53,975 nucleotides of DNA, taken from positions 1 through 53,975 of the forward strand of contig JAHENH010000047.1 of the NCBI GenBank assembly GCA_018609935.1, given 5' to 3'. This DNA is from Halobacteriales archaeon (lineage in GTDB: Archaea; Halobacteriota; Halobacteria; Halorutilales; JAHENH01). Below the pieces are notes generated by a model. That model saw only the letters and a program-made list of their open reading frames with translations. It was not told the origin of the DNA and made no database searches. Of this stretch, positions 43,952-52,263 are shown piece after piece. Each line of letters begins with the position of its first letter. The stretch's first letter is position 1. The translations under genes were made by a program, and so were the position numbers.

Positions 43952-45037
43952 ATGGCGGATGTTGCTATTGTTGGTGGTGGTATAATTGGTTGTAGCATAG
44001 CGTTTTATCTTCGAGAGTTGGATAGAGATGTCGTTTTGTTTGAAAGAGATGGCCTTGGTGGTGAGACTACATCTACATCTACTGCAGTTTTCGCCAGTTT
44101 GGATATGGATGATGGGAGAACACTTGGTGGTCAAGCATGGAATGGATATAAAGAACTTATTGAGTGGGACAATGATATTTTTAGAAATATGGGATCTTTA
44201 AATGTTGCTCACACCGAGAGACATTTTTCTAGTCTTGACTCTACTGCTAGGCTTTCGGAAAACACTGAGGTAATTTCTGGTGATGGTTTGTCAAGTTTTG
44301 GTTTGGATCCGTCAAGCTGTATAGGTGGTCTATATAACCCTGATAGCGGATATATTGATACGGACAAAGCTATAGAGTATTGGACAAATAAGGCAAAAAA
44401 AGACGATGTCAAAATGGAGACAGATACAGAGATAATAGATATAAACAAACAGAATAGTACAGTAGAATCTTTAGAGATAACTGACAAAGAAATAGATGTT
44501 GATGTTGTAGTTAATGCCGGCGGTCCCTGGTGTATAGAAATTAATAATATGGTAGATGTTTCATTACCATTAAACCATGTTGTTGGAAAACTATTAACAT
44601 TGGATCCAAAAGAGGATGTTTCTCTTCCATATGTATTTTTTGAAGATGGATATTATTTCCAGGGAAGAAAGCAAAACAAGGTATATTGTGGACATTTCAA
44701 CATGGAATATAGTTCTGACAAGGTTGTGGATCCAGACAGAAAATATAGTATAGAAGATGATTTCTATGATGATATAAAAAATAAGATCGATAACTGTCTC
44801 CCAATACTTGAGGGTGCAGAATTTATAGGGGAAGATGTAGGATATACTACTGTAACTCCAGATGGAAAACCCATTGTTGGAGAAACATCTATAGATGGAT
44901 TCTATGTTGCCTGTGGTATGAGTGGATATGGAGTAACATACGCACCAATAATAGGAAAAAAGATAGCAGACTATATACAAAACAATAATGTCCTGGGTAT
45001 AGAAAACCAAAATTTACATCCATCTAGATTTTCTTAA
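43952..45037 (+). CDS. FAD-dependent amine/amino acid oxidoreductase (DAO family)
   Basis: The 361-aa protein has an N-terminal Rossmann FAD loop (VAIVGGGIIGCSIAFYLRE) with FERDGLGGETTS. It also has a VVNAGGPW motif near 190 and the C-terminal FAD-ribityl region YTTVTPDGKPIVGE...GFYVACGMSGYGVTYAP. This is the DAO/DadA fold, oxidising D-amino acids, glycine, sarcosine or a related amine. The substrate is not evident. It is monocistronic and followed by the pentapeptide-repeat channel gene. Confidence 0.85.
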   Translation: MADVAIVGGGIIGCSIAFYLRELDRDVVLFERDGLGGETTSTSTAVFASLDMDDGRTLGGQAWNGYKELIEWDNDIFRNMGSLNVAHTERHFSSLDSTARLSENTEVISGDGLSSFGLDPSSCIGGLYNPDSGYIDTDKAIEYWTNKAKKDDVKMETDTEIIDINKQNSTVESLEITDKEIDVDVVVNAGGPWCIEINNMVDVSLPLNHVVGKLLTLDPKEDVSLPYVFFEDGYYFQGRKQNKVYCGHFNMEYSSDKVVDPDRKYSIEDDFYDDIKNKIDNCLPILEGAEFIGEDVGYTTVTPDGKPIVGETSIDGFYVACGMSGYGVTYAPIIGKKIADYIQNNNVLGIENQNLHPSRFS

Positions 45038-45118
45038 AAGTCATATTTTTTAGAAAAGAAGATGTTTTTATAGTATACAATATGTGTTTTTATGTTCTTT
45101 GGTGAATATTTATATTGA

Positions 45119-47242
45119 ATGGATAGATCCGATATAGAAAGTGATATATCTTTATTGAAAAAGCCAAAAGAAAAAAGACAGGGTGTGGATGATGAAGATA
45201 TCGTTGAGGCATTGTTAAATATTATTGAATTTGGTGAAAAACAGGATAAAGTCCTTGAAGGTTGTAGTTTACCAGATATAGATATAAGCCAACAAAATAT
45301 TGGTGGAAAAAACAATCATCCATTAATATTTATAAATTCAGATATAAGTTCTATAGATCTAGAGGAATCAAATATTGGATTTCCTATAAAGTTTAGGGAT
45401 TGTGATGTAGGACGTATAAATTTTGAAAATGCAGACCTACAATATGACATATCTTTTGTTGATACGGAATTTCTAGAAGATATAAATTTTTTTGAAACAG
45501 TATTTAATAGAGACCTAATCCTTGATGGCTGTAGAGTTAGTGGAGGTGCATTTATGAAAGAGGCTACTTTTGGAGATGATCTAATAGTCAGAGATTGTGT
45601 TTTTAATAACAATGTAGATTTTTCTGGTTGTAGATATAGTGGATTTTCAATAGCTCTTGAAGATTATACATATTTTAAAAATAATATATTTAGAGATATC
45701 GTGGATTTCAATCACAGTGTGTTTAGAGCAGTTTTGTTTGAGGATAACATATTTAAGGCGGATGCAGTATTTAGAGAAACTAGTTTTCTTGAGGATGTAA
45801 AGTTTAAAGATACAGAATTTAATGGAAAAGCAATTTTTGATGAAACTGTATTCGAGAAAGATGTATGGTTTAAAGGTAGTACTTTTTTTAGTGTTGCAAG
45901 CTATATTGGTACAGAAATTAAAGGAGGGACCCGTATATTACAAGATGATGCAAACTTTGAATCTATAAGTTTTAAAGACAATATAGATTTTGAAAATGCA
46001 GAATTTCGATATGTAAACTTTAAAGACATAACTGTTGAAGGGACGGCAAACTATAAAAACACATATTATAATGGAGATGCGGAATTTATAGGTGCAAAGT
46101 TCCTACAAAAAGTAGATTTTGAGGAGGCAAAGTTCTATGAAGATGTAAACTTCGAAGATGCTATATTTAAAAAAGAAGCTTTTTTCAGCGGAGTTGAATT
46201 TAAGGGAAAAACAAAACACAAACAAGAGAATGCAGTCTTCAAAAATACAAAATTCCACGAAGATGCTATATTCAATAAATCATCATTTACAACTGCAGAT
46301 TTTTATAATACATATATAGAAGATAAAGCAGATTTTAGACAAACAAAATTTAAAGATAATGCTAGAATATATATAAAGAAACCGCAACAAAACACATATG
46401 TTGATTTTACTGATTCATCAATAAGAAAAGGTGTTTTTATCCAGCCAGAACAGAAATGGATACATTATGATATAACAGATGCAAGTATAGGAGACATATC
46501 TTTTGAACCTAAAAAACAACCAAAACATAAAAAGGAAGATATACTTGATTATTTCAGATTTTGTAACACAGAACTAGATGAATTTGATGGATATAACTTT
46601 TCATTTCTTAAACATATGGAATATCTAGATAGAAACAACTACAAAATACATGGATTCAACATGGACGAAAACCAAAAACAAAGAATCAATTTTAAACTTA
46701 AGATGTCACCGGAAAACATAGAAAGAACATACCTTAAAGCAAAAACATCTGCATCAAATACTGGACAAACAGAAGCAGCACAAGAATTCAGAATCAAAAG
46801 ACAGCAATATAAAAGAAAAAAAAGAATACGCATCATAAAAGACAAAAACCAAAAAATAAAGACAAGACTGGATAATCTAAGTAGAGCCCTAGAAAATCTA
46901 TTCATGGATATCACATGTGGTTATGGAATAAGGATAAAAAGAATAATGACACTTTTTGTCATCACCCCTCTTATCTTCGCGTTTCTATATACCTTTGGTG
47001 GACAACAATTCCTAACAGACGCTGGACAGATATATAATATACAACAGATATTTACACCACAGGGACAAGAAATAATATATAAAAACATATATTTTTCATA
47101 TATAACATATCTAACAATTGGATATGGAAATATAGGCCCACAAGGATCACTAGCAAGAATACTAGCAGGATCTGAAGTATACCTAAGCATAATATTTGGC
47201 GGACTATTTATATACTGTCTAATCAAAAGATCAGAAATATAA
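45119..47242 (+). CDS. Pentapeptide-repeat protein fused to a K+ channel-like pore
   Basis: This 707-aa protein combines about 430 residues of pentapeptide repeats (about 45-450) with a membrane channel domain at the C-terminus. The repeats have a central Phe every five residues, for example FKDTEFNGKAIFDETVF. A basic helical linker (EFRIKRQQYKRKKRIRI, about 560-590) leads to a first helix (MTLFVITPLIFAFLYTF). The pore loop TYLTIGYGNIGP follows, with the K+ filter TxGYG, and then a second helix (VYLSIIFGGLFIYCLI). The repeat solenoid would lie in the cytoplasm and could gate or scaffold the pore. Function and ligand are unknown. Confidence 0.85.
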   Translation: MDRSDIESDISLLKKPKEKRQGVDDEDIVEALLNIIEFGEKQDKVLEGCSLPDIDISQQNIGGKNNHPLIFINSDISSIDLEESNIGFPIKFRDCDVGRINFENADLQYDISFVDTEFLEDINFFETVFNRDLILDGCRVSGGAFMKEATFGDDLIVRDCVFNNNVDFSGCRYSGFSIALEDYTYFKNNIFRDIVDFNHSVFRAVLFEDNIFKADAVFRETSFLEDVKFKDTEFNGKAIFDETVFEKDVWFKGSTFFSVASYIGTEIKGGTRILQDDANFESISFKDNIDFENAEFRYVNFKDITVEGTANYKNTYYNGDAEFIGAKFLQKVDFEEAKFYEDVNFEDAIFKKEAFFSGVEFKGKTKHKQENAVFKNTKFHEDAIFNKSSFTTADFYNTYIEDKADFRQTKFKDNARIYIKKPQQNTYVDFTDSSIRKGVFIQPEQKWIHYDITDASIGDISFEPKKQPKHKKEDILDYFRFCNTELDEFDGYNFSFLKHMEYLDRNNYKIHGFNMDENQKQRINFKLKMSPENIERTYLKAKTSASNTGQTEAAQEFRIKRQQYKRKKRIRIIKDKNQKIKTRLDNLSRALENLFMDITCGYGIRIKRIMTLFVITPLIFAFLYTFGGQQFLTDAGQIYNIQQIFTPQGQEIIYKNIYFSYITYLTIGYGNIGPQGSLARILAGSEVYLSIIFGGLFIYCLIKRSEI

Positions 47243-47891
47243 ACCATAAATTATATTCTCCCTCTCTCCTTGTTTCAAATGAACCACCTTTAGGTCACGC
47301 ATAAAACTACTCAGTCTGCTTTTTCTGTAGAAATATATCTTCTTTTAATAGTGACAGTTGACCATTTGAATCTTAAGTAATCTTAACTAAAATCCCACAA
47401 TCTATATGTAGATATAATCTAAATAGCTATGTAGTTTGTTCTTCAATTTATCTAATAAAAATGGTTTGTTGTAGTAGAGATAGTGGTAAGAGTTTTTTTA
47501 GAATTTTATGTCTCATTGGGCTGTTTAGGTAGTTGTTTTATATATCAATTTAGCCGCATATGTAGGTTTCAAAGATATATAGATAGGAACAAAATCACAA
47601 AAAACTACCATATAAAAAATGATCTATATAGAAAAAATCTAAAACGTCAACAAAAACCAGTAATAACTTATATATGACATAGATGGTTGTTTTGAAGTAT
47701 ATTATTAATTAGTAGTGAACCCTCTCATTTTTGTAAACTGGAGATCTTTCTCGAATGAAACCGTTAGAAAATTAAAAACAAAATTTAAAGTAAATACTTA
47801 GAAATTAAATTTTGTCATAAATGTCTAAAAATATTTTAGTTTTTATAGTCTATTAGGTTGTTTATAAAGGTTTTATATTTTTAGTTTGTTT
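47243..47891. other. Gene-free stretch with a faint ORB-like site
   Basis: This 649-bp region has no convincing gene. At 47262-47285 the minus strand reads GGTTCATTTGAAACAAGGAG, similar to the ORB dyad of the 7085 box but with a poor G-string. A short frame at 47483-47677 lacks any family pattern and is not called. Confidence 0.35.
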
Positions 47892-49172
47892 TTAGAGTTT
47901 TTGTAGTGTTTTTGTGTGTTCGAATTCTGGTTTGAGTACTTTTTTTACTATTTCCCAGTCTACGAGTAGTCTGTGGGTTAGATACATTCCTTTTCCTCTG
48001 CCTCCGCTTGTTTTTTTGCTTTCTAGTACTCCTAGGAAGGCTTGTTCTTTTAGGAGTTGGTATACACGGTTTTCGCTTAGTGGATCTCGGTCTAGATCTT
48101 CTATACACATTTTTTTGTAGTTTTTGTAGATGTCTCCTGTTGAGAATGAGTCTTGGTCTAGTTCTTCTGTCATGCGTGCGAGTGTATATAGTATTGATTT
48201 TACGTGTTGTGTGGATCCTTTTATTAGTTCGTTGAATCTGTGTTTTTCTGCGCGGTCTTGTGCTTGGTAGACATGTTTTTCTGTTATTTTGTTTTGTCCT
48301 TTTTCTTCTGCTATTTTTCCTGCGTTACGTAGTATTTCGATTGCTTTGCGTGCGTCTCCGTGTTCTCTAGCTGATAGTGCTGAAACTAGGGGTATGACTT
48401 CGTTTTCTAGTACTCCATTATAGAAGGCGTCTTTTCTGTGTTCTAATATTTTTTCTAGTTCTTTTGCATCGTATGGGTTGAATACGAAGTCTCTTTCGTC
48501 GAAGCTACTTTTTACACGTTCGCTTAGTCCTTCTTTGTATCGTATTTTATTGCTTATTGCTATTATTCCTAGGTTTGTTTCTGTTTTCTTTGCTTCTTTT
48601 GCTCTTGAAAACTGCATTAGTATATCATCTCCATTGAGTTTGTCTATTTCATCTAATATTATTATTGTTGAGTTGTATTTTTTGTCTAAAAGCTCCCATA
48701 TGTATGTGTAATATTCGCTACTTCCTATACCAGACATTGGGATTTCGATGTCTTCTTGGTTTAGTTGATTTGCTATATATCGAGTTGCTCTTGTATGGGT
48801 ATTATGTTCGCTGCAGTCTACATATATAGTTTCTACTTTGTAGTTTTCTGATTTGGCTTTTTGTTTTGCTTCTTTTGCAACATGTCTGGATACAAGTGAT
48901 TTTCCTGTACCTGTTTTTCCATATATTAAACAGTTTGTAGGTGGTTGATTTTTTATTATTGGGTATAGTTGTCTTGCTATTTCTTTCATTTCTTTGTCTC
49001 TTCCTACAATACGTTTTCTTTCAGGGACATGGCCTACATGGAGGAGTTTTTCGTTTCTAAATATTTGTTGGTCTTCTATTTCATCAAAAACAGAGTTCTC
49101 TCCCCTTGATTCGTTATAGTCCTTTATTTTTTTATTAGATCCTAGTTCTTGTTTTTCTATATCTTTAGTCAT
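47892..49172 (-). CDS. orc2: Orc1/Cdc6 replication initiator 2
   Basis: The 426-aa AAA+ protein has HVPERKRIVGRDKEM, Walker A GKTGTGKS, Walker B IIILDEIDKL, sensor 1 ISNK and the lid EHGDARKAIEIL. A C-terminal winged helix is recognisable by LSENRVYQLLKEQAFLGVLE. It differs widely from initiator 1 outside the motifs. The upstream region (49213-50886) carries six copies of a box unlike the oriC1 boxes, so this initiator and its sites form a separate replication or regulatory module. It may derive from an integrated replicon. Confidence 0.94.
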   Translation of the reverse strand: MTKDIEKQELGSNKKIKDYNESRGENSVFDEIEDQQIFRNEKLLHVGHVPERKRIVGRDKEMKEIARQLYPIIKNQPPTNCLIYGKTGTGKSLVSRHVAKEAKQKAKSENYKVETIYVDCSEHNTHTRATRYIANQLNQEDIEIPMSGIGSSEYYTYIWELLDKKYNSTIIILDEIDKLNGDDILMQFSRAKEAKKTETNLGIIAISNKIRYKEGLSERVKSSFDERDFVFNPYDAKELEKILEHRKDAFYNGVLENEVIPLVSALSAREHGDARKAIEILRNAGKIAEEKGQNKITEKHVYQAQDRAEKHRFNELIKGSTQHVKSILYTLARMTEELDQDSFSTGDIYKNYKKMCIEDLDRDPLSENRVYQLLKEQAFLGVLESKKTSGGRGKGMYLTHRLLVDWEIVKKVLKPEFEHTKTLQKL

Positions 49173-49212
49173 TAGAACAAAACTAAAACCTTAGATATAA
49201 AAAACTTTCCCA

Positions 49213-49386
49213 ACCCTATTGTGAGTGTAAAACAAAACAAAAACAAAAACCAACTACAGTAACCTAAAAACAACCAAATAAACACACACACCCCTAATTG
49301 TGAGTGTAAACAAATATAACTCTAAACAAGCAAATATTCCCGAAAAATAAAAATAACACAGACACCCCTAATTGTGAGTGTAAAAC
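49213..49386 (-). repeat. oriC2 boxes, left cluster (3 copies, minus orientation)
   Basis: Three copies at 49213-49233, 49281-49311 and 49357-49386 share ATTGTGAGTGTAAA preceded by CCCCTA and, in the last two, CACACACC or AGACACC. Spacing is about 75 bp. The first copy has lost part of the G-string. All lie within 215 bp upstream of the initiator 2 start codon, so they may also autoregulate it. Confidence 0.8.
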
Positions 49387-49436
49387 CAAAATAACAAAAA
49401 TAAAAAATAAAATAATCTTTATCCTACTAATAAAAA

Positions 49437-49800
49437 CGTGACATCCTCCTCCTTCATAAATAGAAGGGGGCTTCCCAGGGTTCTAATTGTTACTCCTGGT
49501 TAATTCCGAAAGTTGGGAATCTAAAGGGCTTCTAGACAGACATTATATAGGGTTTCTGCCACAGAACCGTTAGGCACATCCTTTTTGTAGAGGGTTTTGG
49601 CTTATATTATCTGGATTGTATTGAAGTTGGTGTGTCGTGGTCGGCTTACTGTTTTGTCTGAGGCAAACACCGAGTCAACTGCCAGTTTCCACGAATATTA
49701 ACATTAGGCACAATAAAAACTTACTTGATACTTTTCATTGTCGACTGTATTCACCCCTAAAGAATAGAGGGTTTTAGCCTTGACTTCAATATAAACTAGC
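49437..49800 (-). mobile_element. IS200/IS605-like right-end remnant inside oriC2
   Basis: The boundary CGTGACATCC is followed by a hairpin (CTCCTCC...AAGGGGG) and GGCTTCCC, then about 350 bp of noticeably less AT-rich non-coding DNA. This matches the right-end/guide-RNA scaffold type seen at 39828 and 40101, read on the minus strand. No tnpB frame remains. It is inserted between the two box clusters of oriC2. The right border is approximate. Confidence 0.55.
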
Positions 49801-50476
49801 CTTATTTCACTTATCTTATAACTCAATCATTAAAACTCCATATACTTACTCAACTTCTATATGAAATAAATACCTCAAAGATATGCATCCCACAGCTATA
49901 TATTCACTCTCATATCTACCAGGTTTAGTTAACTATATAGAGAGGGTCTATAAATAAAAGATAATTAAAAATACTATAATTTCTCTATAAAAGACACTCA
50001 ACAATTAATGTTGAACCTAATAGTTTATAAAAATTAGTAATTTAAATAGAAATCCCTACTTTCTAATTTTAAAGAAAATTTTAAATAATTAAATTAAATT
50101 ACAAATTATAGATAACTATAAATATATATAGTAAAAACAATATATACACATAGGAACTTGACACTTTTTACACTCACAATGAGGGGTGTGTATTTATACC
50201 TAATTCTATATTTTATATTAAATTAATTAAATATTTATTCTGATGATGACAATATTTATTATTTATTTTTGATTTTGTCTTCTAGATAAAACTCAAAAAT
50301 AATTCATATAACATAGAATTTTTTATATTGAATTTCTCTTATAGCGGATATAGATTGGTTAAACCCTATATATAAACCTATGAACTCAAAATTTGAATTT
50401 ATTAAAATATTAATTAAAACATTATATAAACAAGATATAGAAACATCATAGAAAGGTTTTTAGCAAGTTTTACAAC

Positions 50477-50593
50477 TGTGACATTCTCTCTGCTGTAAAT
50501 GGTAGGGGATTCTAGTAGGGAAGCCACCAATTCACCTTACCTAAATGAAAAGATCTTATTACTTTCTTACAAATTATTACTTTCTTACAAATC
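50477..50593 (-). mobile_element. Mini IS200/IS605-like element (~115 bp) within oriC2
   Basis: Its left boundary GTGACATTC with hairpin CTCT...AGGGGA is a right end. Its right part (minus-strand reading ATTTGTAAGAAAGTAATAAG) matches the left end of the MITEs. A short duplication of ATTACTTTCTTACAAA occurs near the right border. It contains no gene. Confidence 0.5.
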
Positions 50594-50750
50594 AATAAAA
50601 GATAAAGAAAAAAATAGAAACATAGAATATATTTTTAAACCATTAAATATATTTTAATATCTAGTTATATCTACAAATATTGTTGGTTTAGTTGATGTTT
50701 GGTTTTACACTCACAATGAGGGGTGTGGGGGTTAATAATATAAATATAAT

Positions 50751-50844
50751 ATGTTTTTATTTGTTAGGTTTTTGTTTTTTGGATATATAGCTAAAGGATG
50801 TTTTTATTTGTTAGGTTTTTGTTTTTTGGATATATAGCTAAAGG
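50751..50844 (+). repeat. 47-bp tandem duplication between two oriC2 boxes
   Basis: Two perfect copies of a T-rich 47-bp unit (starting ATGTTTTTATTTGTTAGG and including GGATATATAGCTAAAGG) run head-to-tail, followed by the start of a third. They sit between the last two origin boxes and may add to unwinding, or be a recent slippage product. Confidence 0.8.
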
Positions 50845-51059
50845 ATGTTTTTTGGTTTTACACTCACAATGAGGGGTGTGGGGGTTAGTAGAATGTGAGG
50901 AATACTATATAGTTTTATCTTTCAATTTTCTTCTGGATATATTTTTCCTGAACTTTATCTATATAATATATAATAAAATATACATTAGTTTTAGGGCTAA
51001 ATTGGATTTTTTGTCTTTTTATATAGATTTTTTGGAGAAATATTTATTTTATGGATTTT

Positions 51060-51068
51060 TTTATATAT
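51060..51068 (+). promoter_or_regulatory. TATA box of vapB-like gene 2
   Basis: TTTATATAT lies about 23 bases before ATG 51087, consistent with a leaderless mRNA starting at the antitoxin start codon. Confidence 0.4.
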
Positions 51069-51086
51069 TTTGGATATATATTTAGC

Positions 51087-51287
51087 ATGGTGTTAGAGGC
51101 TAAAGATGGCCGTATATATATTTCTAAGGATTTTCGTGATAATTATGGAGAAAAATTTAAAATAGTAGAAGGTGATGATCATTTAATTTTGGTTCCTATA
51201 TTTGATGATCCATTAAAGAAACTAAGAGAAGAATGGAGTGATATAGATAAGTCTGTAGATCAACTTAAAAAAGAAGCATTAGACTAA
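51087..51287 (+). CDS. vapB: AbrB/VapB-type antitoxin 2
   Basis: The 66-aa protein starts MVLEAKDGRIYISKDFRDNYG and continues FKIVEGDDHLILVPI, an AbrB-type swapped-hairpin fold. A C-terminal tail (DPLKKLREEWSDIDKSVDQL) is typical of VapB partners of haloarchaeal PIN toxins. ATG 51087 is preferred over ATG 51051 because of the TATA box. A decayed toxin gene begins 24 bp after its stop. Apart from fold it is not closely similar to the 43101 antitoxin. Confidence 0.75.
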   Translation: MVLEAKDGRIYISKDFRDNYGEKFKIVEGDDHLILVPIFDDPLKKLREEWSDIDKSVDQLKKEALD

Positions 51288-51311
51288 GCAAAAGAGGATG
51301 TAGGAAGATAG

Positions 51312-51683
51312 ATGTATGCTGAAACAGATTTTCTTTTAGCACTAATAAAAGAAGATGATTGGCTATCAGATAGAACAGAAAAAATATATAGAGAAAATAA
51401 AGAGGAAATTTGGAGATCGGAATATGCACTAATTGGCCTTATGATGGTGGCGTATAGAGAAGATAAAAATGTACTTTAAACAGTAGCAAACTCAGAAGTA
51501 CTATTAGAAATCAGAGGTAACACAGATGATATATTAGCTGCGGCTAACTATATTTAAAATGAAGGCTTAACTCCTTTTGATGCATTACATCTTGTAAAAT
51601 CAAGAAAAGATAGTATAATATCAAGTGATAACTCCTATGATAAATTCTCAGATAGAATAAAACTAGATAATAAAGAACTATAA
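51312..51683 (+). pseudogene. vapC: PIN-domain toxin (VapC) with two in-frame TAA stops
   Basis: The 123-codon frame reads MYAETDFLLALIKEDDW at the start (first PIN Asp) and later TPFDALHLVKSRKDSIISSD (later acidic residues), a complete PIN domain. It is broken by TAA at 51477-51479 and TAA at 51555-51557. Both halves keep the same frame, so only point changes separate it from a normal gene. It pairs with the antitoxin at 51087. Loss of toxin with a kept antitoxin is seen at both loci in this window. Confidence 0.75.
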
Positions 51684-51966
51684 CTCTGGACTAGAACAAA
51701 AACATTGAAAAGAAACATAGATATACAGAAAAGAACAAACAAATATAGAGAAATTTCTTTCTAGGTTTAAAATAAAATATATAAATAGGTCTATAGCTAT
51801 ACGTGTATCTAAAATTATATCCAACCTTAAATTGGTTAAAAGGTAGTATGTGTTTTATTTCAGCTTTATATATTTTTTATTGATTTAGGTGTTTAGATAT
51901 TTCTTTTATTTTTTTGATAAGGATTTGTTTTTAGTTAGTCTGTGTCACTAAAAAAATACACTATTT

Positions 51967-52089
51967 CTAGGGTGAACTCTCTTTTTGTATGTGTATTGAG
52001 TGTATATCTAGGGTGAACTCTCTTTTTGTATGTGTATTGAGTGTATATCTAGGGTGAACTCTCTTTTTGTATGTGTATTGAGTGTATAT
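51967..52089 (+). repeat. Three perfect 41-bp tandem repeats
   Basis: The unit starts CTAGGGTGAACTCTC and ends ATTGAGTGTATAT; three copies are identical and contiguous (51967, 52008 and 52049). There are no spacers, so it is not CRISPR. The GAGTGTA part resembles the GAGTGTAAA in the oriC2 boxes about 1.1 kb away, which might be chance. Iteron-like binding sites or slippage are both possible. Confidence 0.9.
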
Positions 52090-52150
52090 TATTGTATGGA
52101 GGTTATATATACTAATGTATATTGGGGTTTTTAATGTATTATCCTATGTG

Positions 52151-52205
52151 GGTTTGTAATGAGGAGCAAATAAACCCTCTTCTCTTTAGAGAGGGGAAGC
52201 TGACA
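52151..52205 (+). mobile_element. Solo IS200/IS605-like left end
   Basis: GGTTTGTAATGAGGAGCAAATAA parallels the MITE left end GGTTTGTAAGGGAAGCAATAA and is followed by the hairpin CCCTCT...AGAGGGG. No right end is found behind it. It lies just before gtrA and may supply part of its upstream region. Confidence 0.4.
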
Positions 52206-52263
52206 GGTTTTTTATGGGTTTGTTTTTAAGTCTATAGCAAGGAATGATGTTGGTGGAGAAATT

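Larger units (their letters stand above)
50165..50886 (+). repeat. oriC2 boxes, right cluster (3 copies, plus orientation)
   Basis: Copies at 50165-50192, 50702-50732 and 50854-50886 all read TTTTACACTCACAATGAGG followed by GGTGTG; the last two extend to GGGGGTTA. They are identical over at least 25 bases apart from edges. The last two flank a 47-bp tandem duplication. Confidence 0.8.
49173..51086. other. oriC2: Probable replication origin 2 (upstream of initiator 2)
   Basis: A 1.9-kb gene-free region holds six copies of a box TTTTACACTCACAAT + (g/t)AGGGGTGT. Three face the minus strand at about 49213-49233, 49281-49311 and 49357-49386. Three face the plus strand at 50165-50192, 50702-50732 and 50854-50886. 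Between the clusters lies about 780 bp including a very AT-rich block (49800-50160), a plausible unwinding element, and one IS remnant. Clustered dyad/G-string boxes in opposite orientation next to an orc1 gene are the hallmark of archaeal origins; this box sequence is unlike those of oriC1. Confidence 0.75.
51684..52263. other. Gap with tandem repeats and an IS left-end remnant
   Basis: The gap before gtrA carries a 3 x 41-bp direct repeat (51967-52089) and a left-end-like remnant at 52151-52205. The remainder is AT-rich with no gene seen. Confidence 0.5.

Noticed and set aside
47483..47677. Small 64-aa frame upstream of initiator 2's end
   Set aside because: No family pattern, no promoter spacing and mixed hydrophobic/basic composition; probably chance.
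49213..50886. CRISPR array formed by the repeated ACTCACAAT boxes
   Set aside because: Copies occur in two orientations, spacing is very uneven (about 50 to 780 bp), and no cas genes are present; origin boxes explain them better.
51312..51683. Stop-codon readthrough or recoding of the two in-frame TAA codons in the PIN gene
   Set aside because: TAA is not a known recoding codon in archaea (pyrrolysine uses TAG), and the neighbouring genes end normally with TAA; decay is simpler.
51967..52089. CRISPR array from the 41-bp repeats
   Set aside because: The repeats are directly contiguous with no spacers.
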